A stretch of 50,052 nt of DNA from Desulfonatronum thiodismutans (GTDB taxonomy: Bacteria > Desulfobacterota > Desulfovibrionia > Desulfovibrionales > Desulfonatronaceae): positions 1-50,052 of the forward strand of contig NZ_JPIK01000014.1 in NCBI RefSeq assembly GCF_000717475.1. The letters run 5' to 3'. The notes under the pieces are model-generated. The model had not been told where the DNA came from and did no database searches. It was given only the letters and a program-made list of their open reading frames with translations. This document shows, one piece after another, positions 35,115-42,816 of this stretch. Each line of letters starts with the position of its first letter. Positions within the stretch are counted from its first letter, which is position 1. The position numbers and the translations under genes were made by a program.

Positions 35115-35205
35115 GTTTCACCGTCCTCACCCGGGCAAGGAGGCGTTGCGCTATCGGGTCAAGGCCGTCCGGGAATATCTCGATTGTTTGGAGGTGAGAA
35201 CATGA
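35080..35205 (+). pseudogene. hicA: HicA toxin, C-terminal fragment
   Basis: An open frame ending at TGA 35203 reads GLRATFHRPHPGKEALRYRV then KAVREYLDCLEVRT. The TFHRPHPGKE segment with its histidine is the hallmark end of HicA mRNA interferases. The front, including most of the dsRBD fold, is missing, replaced by the DUF4143 fragment on the other strand. The 4-bp overlap with hicB is preserved. Confidence 0.75.
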
Positions 35206-35561
35206 TGAACATCATGACGTATCGCGGCTACACGGCAAGCATGGAGTTTGACCCCGAGGACAAGATCATCGTCGGCCGGGTTCGTGACATCGAGGACATC
35301 ATTACCTTTCACGCCGAGTCCGTAGGGGAATTTGAATCCATTTTTCATTCCACCATTGATGATTACGTCACCGCTTGCGAGCAGCTTGGCAGCGTACCGG
35401 AGAAGCCCGCCAGCGGCCGACTGATGCTGCGCATAGCTCCCACGGTTCATGCCGCGGCATTAAAAGCCGCAGCCAGGAGCGGATCAAGCCTGAACAAATG
35501 GGCCGAACATGTTCTGAATGCCGCAAGCCGATCAGGACGGAAAATTCAAACCCTTCCGTAA
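35202..35561 (+). CDS. hicB: HicB family antitoxin
   Basis: A 119-residue protein: N-terminal HicB-like RNase H-related domain (MTYRGYTASMEFDPEDKIIV, VGRVRDIEDIITFHAESVGE) and a C-terminal ribbon-helix-helix-type DNA-binding tail (LMLRIAPTVHAAALKAAARS, SLNKWAEHVLN). ATG 35202 overlaps the hicA stop by 4 bp. The antitoxin looks complete while its toxin is truncated, so it is an orphan that may still repress its promoter, if any is left, or act on another HicA. Confidence 0.9.
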   Translation: MMNIMTYRGYTASMEFDPEDKIIVGRVRDIEDIITFHAESVGEFESIFHSTIDDYVTACEQLGSVPEKPASGRLMLRIAPTVHAAALKAAARSGSSLNKWAEHVLNAASRSGRKIQTLP

Positions 35562-35650
35562 CTCTGGCGAATGCTTTGCGGGGCCGCGGGCAGCTAAGGG
35601 AGCCGGATGGCCCGACATGGCAAGGCCACCCTCTTGGAAGCACCCGCGTT

Positions 35651-38149
35651 TCACCCTGTTTGCCCGTAATAAGCCCAGACCTGATCAAAGGATCGGCCAA
35701 AGGAGCGGTTCTCCATGTAGTTTCGAGCCTGGGCGCTCATTTTTTGAAGCAGGTCCGGGTTGTCCAGCAGGGTGGTCATGGCCTGGCGGTAGGCTTGGGC
35801 CGTGGTGGAGGGGACGATGAATCCGGTCTGGTCGGGAATCAGGTTTTCCTGGGGTCCGCCTTCGGCGGAGACGATCACCGGCAGGCCGGAGGCCTGGGCT
35901 TCCAGGACCACGTTGCCGAAGGTGTCCGTGGTGCTGGGGAAGACGAAGACGTCCGCCGAGGCGTAGGCCTGGGCCAGGGCTTCGCCGTCCAGGTAGCCGG
36001 TGAAAACCGCGGGCGTGCCGCCGAGGTTGCGCTCCATCTCCTCCCGATACGGGCCGTCGCCCACGATGATCAGCCGCACGTCGTTCCGTTCCCGGGCCAG
36101 ATCCCGGAAGGCCTGCTCCAGGACGTGCAGGTTTTTTTCCTTGGACACCCGGCCCACGTAGAGCAGTTTGGTCTCGTCGCGAAGCTGGAAGCGCTTTTCA
36201 TAGAAACCGTTGCGCTTGGAGGGGTGGAAGCGCTCGATGTCGATGCCCCGTGGATAGACCCGGACCTTTTCCGGGCGCAGGCCCTTGGCGATCAGTTCGT
36301 TGGCCGTGGCGTGGGACGGAGCGAAGACCAGGTCCATCTGGTCGTAGTACCAGAGCGTGAACCGCCACATCAGTTCTTCCATGGCAAAGTCCTGGGTCAG
36401 GCACTGGGTGTATTGGGGCAGGGAGGTGTGGTAGGTGCCGTAGATGGGCAGGTGCATCAGCTTGGCCAGGGCCAGGGCGGCCAGGCCAATGGGGCCCGGG
36501 GTGGCGGAGTGAATGTGCGTGATTTCCTTGTCAAAGCAAAAGCGCATCATTTCCAGCACCGGCGGGTAGAACAGCTTCAATTCGGGGTATTCCGGCAGTT
36601 CGAAGACGCCGATGGGGGTGAAGTTTTGCACGCCGTCCGCGGCCCGGACCGCCTCGTCCGGGGCGCAGGTGATGATGGTCATGTCCTTGCTGGTGGCCTG
36701 GGCCAGGGAAAGCTGCTGCTGAAGGGTCAGGGCCACGCCGTTGACCTCGTAGTAGGTGTCCGTGAAATGGGCCACCCGGGGGGCGGCGTCCACGCGTGAC
36801 CCGTTCCGGGCATCATCTCGGGCTTCCCGCCCTCCAGCTTGCTCTTCCCTGGACATCCTTTTGTCCGCAGCCAGGGCTTCCCGAATTTCCCGGCTGAATT
36901 TCCGGTCGTGGGCGAACATGGAGTAGGAGAGGAAGTAGGGGGCCAGCAGGGTGTACAGGGCTCCGGCCGAGCCCAGGGAGTGGAAGATGTTGAAGATGCT
37001 GCCCTGGGCGATTTTGCGCAGCATGTGGTCCGCTGAATGCTTCATGACCTGGTTGGCGGAGCGGTTCACGAAGGAGAACCACGCCTTGCCCTGACCCTCC
37101 CGCCCGTTGTCGCTGGAGCGGACGATGGACATAAGTTCCGGGTCGTTCCAGATCAGCCGGGCCGTCTCGTAGCGTAGCAGGTCCTGGAGCTGCTCCGGAG
37201 GGTTGCGACGGGAGCCGGGTCCGATTCTGGGGCGAATCCTCTGGGACCAGAGGGCGTGCAGGGAGCCCAGCAGCCCGGATTCCTCCTCCCGGCCCGGATA
37301 CAGGTTGCGGTCGATGAACTTGAGCAGAATGTCCTTGTTGACGTGTTTTCTCAGCTCGAATTTCTGGGCGTAGAACTGATAGGCGATGCTGTAGAGGTTG
37401 TGGGCCAAAGTCTGGGGAGAGGAGGAAACGCCCTCCGGAATGGCCTCGCCGTTTCGGACGCCGTTCAGAAAGTCGGCTGTGTCCCGGCGTCCAGGCATCA
37501 CCGTGTGCGTCCGGGCCATGTTCAGGGAGCTGTGGTCGTCCGAGCCGCCGGTGAGGTGCTTGATCCAGGGCTCGGGAGGCAGGGCGGCCCGGTCGTGGAC
37601 GTTCTCCAGGCGCTGGATGTCCTCCGGGGAGAGACCTCCAAGAATGCGCTTCAGGTTGATGTTCAGGTGTTCGTCCCGGGCCCCGTTGATCTCGAAATGC
37701 TTGAACAGGAGCAGCAACTGTTCAAAATGGGCCTTGGTCAGCTTGTCGTTGACCGAGAACAGCGGGTGGGCCAGGACGTGCAGGATTTCGACCCGGCGCA
37801 GATACCCGGCCAGATCAAAGACGTTGTCCCGGTATTTCTGGATTTCCCGGTGCTGGGCCTCGGTGATGTCGTAGGCCAGGACGTGGACCTTGCAGCGATC
37901 CTCGGGGAAGTAGGCCGTGATCTCCTCGCTGACAAAGGTGTCCGGCAGGTGGGCGATGTCCAGGCTGCCCTCGATGGTGTTGTGGTCCGTGATGGTGATC
38001 AGGTCCATGCCCTTGTCCCGCAACATGCGATAAATGTGCAACGGCTCGGTGTAGCTTTCCGAGCATCCGATCTTTTGCAGCACCCATTGGGACGGACGCT
38101 TGGAGTACTTGGAGTGGACGTGCAGATCGGCCTTGGTCATCGGTTCCAT
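35651..38149 (-). CDS. PHP phosphoesterase-GT4 glycosyltransferase fusion
   Basis: 832 residues. Residues 1-about 260 form a PHP metal-dependent phosphoesterase domain (KADLHVHSKYSKRPS, TITDHNTIEGSLD, HVLAHPL, LTGGSDDHSSL). A helical linker follows (about 260-450, with a hydrophobic FHSLGSAGALYTLLAPYF). Residues 460-832 are a GT4 glycosyltransferase (RVAHFTDTYYEVNGVALTLQ, YVGRVSKEKNLHVLEQAF, PSTTDTFGNVVLEAQASGLP). ATG 38149 has a GGAGGTG site. It lies 50 bp behind psd, in the operon methyltransferase-psd-PHP-GT. A joint phosphate removal and sugar addition on a lipid is conceivable; not shown. Confidence 0.9.
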   Translation of the reverse strand: MEPMTKADLHVHSKYSKRPSQWVLQKIGCSESYTEPLHIYRMLRDKGMDLITITDHNTIEGSLDIAHLPDTFVSEEITAYFPEDRCKVHVLAYDITEAQHREIQKYRDNVFDLAGYLRRVEILHVLAHPLFSVNDKLTKAHFEQLLLLFKHFEINGARDEHLNINLKRILGGLSPEDIQRLENVHDRAALPPEPWIKHLTGGSDDHSSLNMARTHTVMPGRRDTADFLNGVRNGEAIPEGVSSSPQTLAHNLYSIAYQFYAQKFELRKHVNKDILLKFIDRNLYPGREEESGLLGSLHALWSQRIRPRIGPGSRRNPPEQLQDLLRYETARLIWNDPELMSIVRSSDNGREGQGKAWFSFVNRSANQVMKHSADHMLRKIAQGSIFNIFHSLGSAGALYTLLAPYFLSYSMFAHDRKFSREIREALAADKRMSREEQAGGREARDDARNGSRVDAAPRVAHFTDTYYEVNGVALTLQQQLSLAQATSKDMTIITCAPDEAVRAADGVQNFTPIGVFELPEYPELKLFYPPVLEMMRFCFDKEITHIHSATPGPIGLAALALAKLMHLPIYGTYHTSLPQYTQCLTQDFAMEELMWRFTLWYYDQMDLVFAPSHATANELIAKGLRPEKVRVYPRGIDIERFHPSKRNGFYEKRFQLRDETKLLYVGRVSKEKNLHVLEQAFRDLARERNDVRLIIVGDGPYREEMERNLGGTPAVFTGYLDGEALAQAYASADVFVFPSTTDTFGNVVLEAQASGLPVIVSAEGGPQENLIPDQTGFIVPSTTAQAYRQAMTTLLDNPDLLQKMSAQARNYMENRSFGRSFDQVWAYYGQTG

Positions 38150-38199
38150 GATTCACCTCCCTGATTAGCTGACTTGGTACGCCTGAAAGCCTCTGGACC

Positions 38200-38886
38200 T
38201 CAGGCAATGAGGATGCTTTCACCCGCCCGCACCCTGTCTCCGGGGACGACCTTGACTTCCATGTCCGCTCTCCAGGGGACGACCAGGTCCACTTGAGAGC
38301 CGATCCGAATCATTCCGAACACCTCTCCCCGTTGCACGGACCCTCCGATGGGAATGAAGACGTCGATCCCGCTGACACTTTTGGCCGCGATTTGAATGAT
38401 GTAGGCCGTCAGGTCCGAACCTTTGAACAGTCCTTTGATCCTGGTCACGGTCCGTTCGTTCTGGATGATATGCAGACAGTTGCGGTAGAGGGGCAGGCGG
38501 TTCAGGATGCTGCGCCAGTGCATGGGGCCCATGTGCAGGTTCGTGGACTGGGCCGGGTAGTGGGTGATTGTCTGTACTTCTCCGCTAATGGGTGCCCGGT
38601 TGTAGTGGACGTCAAACGGGCTCATGAACACGCCGATGATCACCTTGGGTTTGGCGTCGTCTTCCTTGAGAATGTCGATGATCCGGGCTTCCTGGCCTTT
38701 TTTGATGGTCAGCACCGGTTCCCTGGGTTCAACCTTGCGCACGTAGACCACCTTGCCGTCAGCCGGGCTGAGCAGTCCCTCGCCTGTCGGCTCCCGGCGC
38801 TCGGGATTGCGAAAAAACCAATAAAAGCGCCAAAAAAGAAAGACTCCCAAGCCAAGCAGCAGAATAACAAGAAGGGACGCGGTCAC
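38200..38886 (-). CDS. psd: Phosphatidylserine decarboxylase, short (archaetidylserine-type) form
   Basis: A 228-residue protein starting with one TM helix (LLVILLLGLGVFLFWRFYWFF), followed by FFRNPERREPTGEGLLSPADGKVVYV, VFMSPFDVHYNRAPISGEV and the self-cleavage region GMIRIGSQVDLVV with the GS pair that yields the pyruvoyl group. It makes phosphatidylethanolamine from phosphatidylserine. The short form without a long N-terminus is typical of Desulfobacterota and many others. No pssA is seen next to it. Its ATG overlaps the upstream methyltransferase stop by 4 bp. Confidence 0.95.
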   Translation of the reverse strand: MTASLLVILLLGLGVFLFWRFYWFFRNPERREPTGEGLLSPADGKVVYVRKVEPREPVLTIKKGQEARIIDILKEDDAKPKVIIGVFMSPFDVHYNRAPISGEVQTITHYPAQSTNLHMGPMHWRSILNRLPLYRNCLHIIQNERTVTRIKGLFKGSDLTAYIIQIAAKSVSGIDVFIPIGGSVQRGEVFGMIRIGSQVDLVVPWRADMEVKVVPGDRVRAGESILIA

Positions 38887-39635
38887 TGTTCAGGCCTCCA
38901 TGGGGTGTTGTCGCGGATGCGGGCCAAGGCCACGCCGGAGGAAAATGGAAAGTCCACGACCTCAAAGCGTTTTGGGTGGTCGCGAAGATGTTTCAACCAG
39001 CGTTTGACTCCGGAATGGTTGAGCATTTCACGGATATAGATGTTCGTGTCATGGAGCAGGACATACGCATTTTTCGTGCTGTTGCGGTGGACCCCCAGGA
39101 AATCTTCGCGCACGTTTTTGTAGGAGTGGTTGCCGTCGATGAACGCCAGTTGGATTTTCGGAAGCTTGAGGTCTTTGTAAGCGGTAAAGAATTCCATGCT
39201 GGTCATCTTGAAATGCTGAACGATGTCTTCCAGGCCAAAGCGGGAAAAGCGGGATCGGACGGCTTCCGGATCAGACCAGTTGTCTTGGCCGCCGATGGTC
39301 TTGAACGGGCCGTGTTGGGACAGGGAATAGGACGGGTCGACGAAGGTCAGCCGCCCTTTTTTGTTGTCCTTGAGCCCCAGTGCCAGACAGATCACGCTGA
39401 AGCCGTGGCCGGAGCCGATGACCAGAGTATGTTTGGGCCGAAGGGCTCGGGCCAGTCCATAGTAGAAAAAACCAAAACCCAAATTCAGGTTTGAAGCTTT
39501 TTCGTGGTGACCGAGCGGTTTCGCATGTTCGAAGATATCCTGGACCACGCCGAGATCCAGGCTGGATTGGCCGAGTTCTTGCGCGGAGAGAGCCGCTGAG
39601 TGAGCATGAGATTGTGGGTACAAGAGAACCTCCAT
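38883..39635 (-). CDS. Class I SAM-dependent methyltransferase (Methyltransf_24 / CmcI-like)
   Basis: A 250-residue enzyme with SAM-binding VIGSGHGFSVICLALGL, the acidic loop RLTFVDPSYSLS, and IQLAFIDGNHSYKNVREDF, the D-G-x-H-S-Y motif of the Methyltransf_24 class that includes cephalosporin hydroxylase-like and sugar methyltransferases. ATG 39635 is chosen for position (the frame is open to 39737 but the longer start has no ribosome site). First gene of the operon with psd and PHP-GT, 4-bp overlap with psd. The substrate may be a lipid head group or its glycan, by neighbourhood only. Confidence 0.82.
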   Translation of the reverse strand: MEVLLYPQSHAHSAALSAQELGQSSLDLGVVQDIFEHAKPLGHHEKASNLNLGFGFFYYGLARALRPKHTLVIGSGHGFSVICLALGLKDNKKGRLTFVDPSYSLSQHGPFKTIGGQDNWSDPEAVRSRFSRFGLEDIVQHFKMTSMEFFTAYKDLKLPKIQLAFIDGNHSYKNVREDFLGVHRNSTKNAYVLLHDTNIYIREMLNHSGVKRWLKHLRDHPKRFEVVDFPFSSGVALARIRDNTPWRPEQ

Positions 39636-39719
39636 GGATTCTTCAATGACAACTCGCAACCGGATAAATTGCCTCCGTGTCGTTTTGATGATCGTCCGGT
39701 GAACAAAGATGTCATGTTC

Positions 39720-39735
39720 GTGAAGTTTTGGTGAC
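39720..39735 (-). promoter_or_regulatory. Possible Pho box toward the methyltransferase-psd operon
   Basis: On the minus strand GTCAC (39735-39731) is followed 11 bp on by TTCAC (39724-39720), about 85 bp before ATG 39635. A weak two-unit array; the stronger one in the same region faces the opposite gene. Confidence 0.3.
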
Positions 39736-39745
39736 ATTACGTTTT

Positions 39746-39783
39746 GTCACTTAAAATCCACCTTGCGGTCACCGGATGGTCAC
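39746..39783 (+). promoter_or_regulatory. Candidate Pho box, four units, upstream of the OlsF-like gene
   Basis: GTCAC (39746), TCCAC (39757), GTCAC (39768) and GTCAC (39779) lie on a strict 11-bp grid. This is the longest and most perfect array in the window, ending 76 bp before ATG 39860. Confidence 0.65.
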
Positions 39784-39859
39784 GTTTCTGGCCGGAAGCT
39801 TGGGTAGGGGATGGGCATCTCACTCCAAACCAACCGTCTAGAGCCGGAGGATGTCCGTG

Positions 39860-41800
39860 ATGAGCGCCACAGCTACTGCTTCGCCTTGCCTGATCGACCT
39901 GCCTTCACCCTTTATCCGCCCGCTGCCCAACAAATTGTTCGGCCTGGCCAAGCCTTCCCTGGAGAAAGTGCTGGCCCTGAGCTATTTGAATCGCAAGTAC
40001 GGGGAAGTCCTGTCCGGTCTGGATCAGACGCTGGGGGGCCAAGACCAGGTTGATTTCCTGGACCGGTCGCTGAAGGCCCTGAACATCAGCGTGGTCCTGG
40101 ACGACGCTGAATTGGAGCGCATTCCAAAGGACGGACCGGTGGTCGTGGTGGCCAACCACCCCTTCGGAGCGCTGGAGGGGCTGGTCATGGCCGCGGTGCT
40201 GCGCAAGCGGCGGCCGGATTTGAAGATCATGGCCAATCACCTGCTGCAACGGGTGGAGGTGTTGCGGGACTTGTTCCTGTTCGTGGACCCCTTCCTGGGT
40301 GGGGCGAACACGGTGCATGTTAACGGGGCGGCTCTGAAGAAGATTGTGGCCTGGCTGCGAGAGGGCGGATTGTTGGGGGTATTCCCGGCCGGGGAGGTCT
40401 CCCACTTGCAGGTTCGGCGGCGGACCATGGCCGATCCGCCCTGGAGCGAATCCGTGGCCAGGATCATCCGTAAGACCGAAGCCGCGGCGGTGCCGATGTT
40501 CTTCCAGGGAACCAACGGTCCGCTGTTCCACGTGGCCGGACTGATCCATCCGCTGCTGCGGACCGTGCTGCTCCCCCATGCCCTGATGCGCAAAGCCGGT
40601 TCGGAAGTCCGCGTGCGCATCGGTCGGCCCCTGGGACCGAAGCACCTGGCCAACTGTCCCACGGACGCCGACATGATCGGATATCTGCGGCACCGGACCT
40701 ATCTTCTGCAATGCGGAGCCAAGTCGCGACGTAATAACCCGACGGGCCATCACCCGCTCTTGCCGTCGAATGCGTCGGACGGGCCGCCAATGGAACGTTC
40801 AAGCGGACGGCTTACGGAGGCCGCGCATGCCGCCGGGAACCCGCTGCATCTCGAACAGCATTCCCTGTCCGCGGACCAGATCCTGCTGGAAACCGATGAA
40901 TTTTGCGTCCATCTGGCCGAGGCCCGGAACATCCCTCATCTGTTGCACGAAATCGGTCGGCTGCGGGAAATGACCTTTCGACTGGCCGGGGAAGGAACGG
41001 GCAAGGAGGTGGACCTGGACATCTTCGACGCCCATTATCTGCACCTGTTTCTCTGGGACAAACGGGAGCGGCGGATTGCCGGGGCCTACCGGCTGGGGCG
41101 CACGGACGTGATTCTGAAGAATCATGGAGCCAAGGGGCTGTACACCAGCACCTTGTTCTCGTTTCGGTCCGGATTCTGGGACAAGGTAGTTCCGGCCCTG
41201 GAACTGGGACGGTCCTTTGTGCGCCCGGAATACCAGAAGAACTACGCCCCCTTGCTCCTGCTCTGGAAAGGCATCGCCCGGTTCATTTTGCGCCATCCGG
41301 AATACCGGACCTTGTTCGGCCCGGTGAGCATCGACAACGAGTACCACCGCTTTTCCCGGCAACTGATGGTGGGCTTTTTGCGGGCCCATGGCCACATGCA
41401 CGAACTGGCCGACCACGTCCGCCCCCGCCGCCCCTTTCGCCAACGTCGGCTGTTCCGCCTGGACGACTCCCTGCTGACCATGATGTCCAAGACCATCGAC
41501 GACGTCTCGGACATCATCACGGACATCGACCGCCACAAGACCGGGGTTCCGGTGTTGCTGCGCCAGTATCTGAAGTTGGGCGGAAAAATGCTGGGATTCA
41601 ACGTGGACCGGGAATTCAGCGACGTCCTGGACGGCCTGGTCCTGGTCGACTTGCTCCAAACCGACCGGCGAACCCTGGACCGGTATCTGGGCAAGGAAGG
41701 GGCCAGGGATTTTCTGGCTCTGCACCGGGCCGGGGAAAGAGTGTCGAGAGGAGGGGAAAGCGGATCGCGCGGCGGAGGTTTGGCCGCGATGGCGGGGTGA
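39860..41800 (+). CDS. olsF: Bifunctional ornithine-lipid synthase, OlsF-like (acyltransferase fusion)
   Basis: 646 residues. The N-terminal half is a PlsC-like O-acyltransferase (VVVANHPFGALEGLVMAAVL, the H-P-F-G-x-x-E-G variant of HX4D; later GVFPAGEVSHLQ). The C-terminal half is OlsB-like N-acyltransferase/GNAT (AGAYRLGRTDVIL, LELGRSFVRPEYQKNYAPLL, LFGPVSIDNEYH). This two-domain order is that of OlsF, which makes ornithine lipids, membrane lipids free of phosphorus formed during phosphate starvation. Starts at 39851, 39857 or 39860 are possible; ATG 39860 has GGAGG at proper distance. The array 39746-39783 upstream fits Pho control. The symbol rests on domain order and should be confirmed. 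Confidence 0.8.
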   Translation: MSATATASPCLIDLPSPFIRPLPNKLFGLAKPSLEKVLALSYLNRKYGEVLSGLDQTLGGQDQVDFLDRSLKALNISVVLDDAELERIPKDGPVVVVANHPFGALEGLVMAAVLRKRRPDLKIMANHLLQRVEVLRDLFLFVDPFLGGANTVHVNGAALKKIVAWLREGGLLGVFPAGEVSHLQVRRRTMADPPWSESVARIIRKTEAAAVPMFFQGTNGPLFHVAGLIHPLLRTVLLPHALMRKAGSEVRVRIGRPLGPKHLANCPTDADMIGYLRHRTYLLQCGAKSRRNNPTGHHPLLPSNASDGPPMERSSGRLTEAAHAAGNPLHLEQHSLSADQILLETDEFCVHLAEARNIPHLLHEIGRLREMTFRLAGEGTGKEVDLDIFDAHYLHLFLWDKRERRIAGAYRLGRTDVILKNHGAKGLYTSTLFSFRSGFWDKVVPALELGRSFVRPEYQKNYAPLLLLWKGIARFILRHPEYRTLFGPVSIDNEYHRFSRQLMVGFLRAHGHMHELADHVRPRRPFRQRRLFRLDDSLLTMMSKTIDDVSDIITDIDRHKTGVPVLLRQYLKLGGKMLGFNVDREFSDVLDGLVLVDLLQTDRRTLDRYLGKEGARDFLALHRAGERVSRGGESGSRGGGLAAMAG

Positions 41801-41853
41801 AGAGGGCGAATGATGATCTGAACGACGATACCGGATTACTGTTTCCGTGTCGT

Positions 41854-42270
41854 TTACGTGTGCGCGTTGAAGGTGAACGGATTGAGGGTGGGTACGGAGA
41901 AGACTTTGAAATCGGAGATATTTCTCGTGACGACGGTCAGGCCGTGTACGGCGGCGATGGCGGCGATCATGGCGTCTTCATAGAGGGTGTCGGATTTGCG
42001 GTGCATCATTTTCGCCCAAAGTCGAAACGCGGGGACATCCATGGGTAAAATATTGGAGGCATCCGTGAGCAAATCCAGCCAGGCCTCGATTTCCTTGGCC
42101 TTGAGGGCATCCTGGTCCCGGGTCAATTCAATGCCCGCCTGGATTTCCCCGATCGTCACCGCGGACACGTACAGGTCACGCTCGTCAACGGATTCAAGCC
42201 AGGCAATGACGGCTCCGTGCGGGCGAGGTTTGCGCAGTTCCGAGACGACATTGGTATCCAGCAAGTACAT
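41854..42270 (-). CDS. vapC: PIN-domain toxin, VapC/FitB type
   Basis: A 138-residue PIN RNase: MYLLDTNVVSELRKPRP with the first catalytic Asp, SAVTIGEIQAGIEL with the Glu, YEDAMIAAIAAVHGLTVVTR with the later acidic residues. Probably cleaves tRNA or rRNA when free. It starts 3 bp behind the stop of a Phd-type antitoxin gene, forming a type II toxin-antitoxin operon. Confidence 0.92.
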   Translation of the reverse strand: MYLLDTNVVSELRKPRPHGAVIAWLESVDERDLYVSAVTIGEIQAGIELTRDQDALKAKEIEAWLDLLTDASNILPMDVPAFRLWAKMMHRKSDTLYEDAMIAAIAAVHGLTVVTRNISDFKVFSVPTLNPFTFNAHT

Positions 42271-42273
42271 GGC

Positions 42274-42534
42274 TTACTCCCATTCTTGAGCCTGACGGCG
42301 ACGCGCCCGGCCCCGCTCCGGAGCAAGAGATTCAGTACGTGGAGATTCCATCAGCAGGATTTGTTTGAGGGATGGACGGGCCGCGGCTTGGAGGCGTCGC
42401 CATGCATCAATGGGCAACAGCACCGCTGTTTCGGTTCCCCGGCGGGTTACGACCTGGGGACCTTTGGAGACGCAGGCGTCAAGGAACTCACTGAAACGAG
42501 CCTTGGCATCTTGTACCGGCCATGTCTGCATCAC
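42274..42534 (-). CDS. Phd/YefM-type antitoxin
   Basis: An 86-residue protein opening MMQTWPVQDAKARFSEFLDA with QVVTRRGTETAVLLPIDAW, the classic Phd/YefM DNA-binding fold that represses its own promoter; the arginine-rich C-terminus (APERGRARRRQAQEWE) should bind the toxin. It precedes the VapC-like toxin. A tandem repeat at 42575-42595 upstream is a candidate operator. Confidence 0.9.
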   Translation of the reverse strand: MMQTWPVQDAKARFSEFLDACVSKGPQVVTRRGTETAVLLPIDAWRRLQAAARPSLKQILLMESPRTESLAPERGRARRRQAQEWE

Positions 42535-42574
42535 TTCACCTCTGCTTTGGAATTGAATCGACGGGCAACCAAAA

Positions 42575-42595
42575 GACTAGTTAGCTGACTAGTTA
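42575..42595 (-). promoter_or_regulatory. Probable antitoxin operator, tandem GACTAGTTA
   Basis: GACTAGTTA at 42575-42583 and 42587-42595, with ACTAGT palindromic in each copy, so the pair also reads as an inverted repeat. It lies 40 bp before the antitoxin ATG, where Phd-like autorepressors bind. Confidence 0.65.
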
Positions 42596-42678
42596 TCCCG
42601 TGTCGGTGTTGGAGTCAAGACATCGCCTCATCTTCGGACCGGATACCGTCTCACGCTTTCCTTGGTTTTATTGTCACC

Positions 42679-42705
42679 GTCACGCAATTGTCATTCAAAC
42701 GTAAC
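42679..42705 (+). promoter_or_regulatory. Candidate Pho box, second phosphonate importer (three units)
   Basis: GTCAC (42679), GTCAT (42690) and GTAAC (42701) repeat every 11 bp, 111 bp before ATG 42817. An extra GTCAC sits at 42673. The rest of this gap shows no gene. Confidence 0.62.
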
Positions 42706-42816
42706 GCGAAGTGATTGTTCCGGGCTTTGGATTAAGGGTAGTTGCAGGGAGGAGGCGGCTCTGAAGGCTGTTTCGCGAACTTCTCTTTTTACCCAAACCC
42801 AGAAAGGAGCAATCGG

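Noticed and set aside
42575..42595. Tandem repeat considered as a CRISPR beginning
   Set aside because: Only two 9-bp units 3 bp apart, no spacers; no CRISPR array was seen anywhere in the window.
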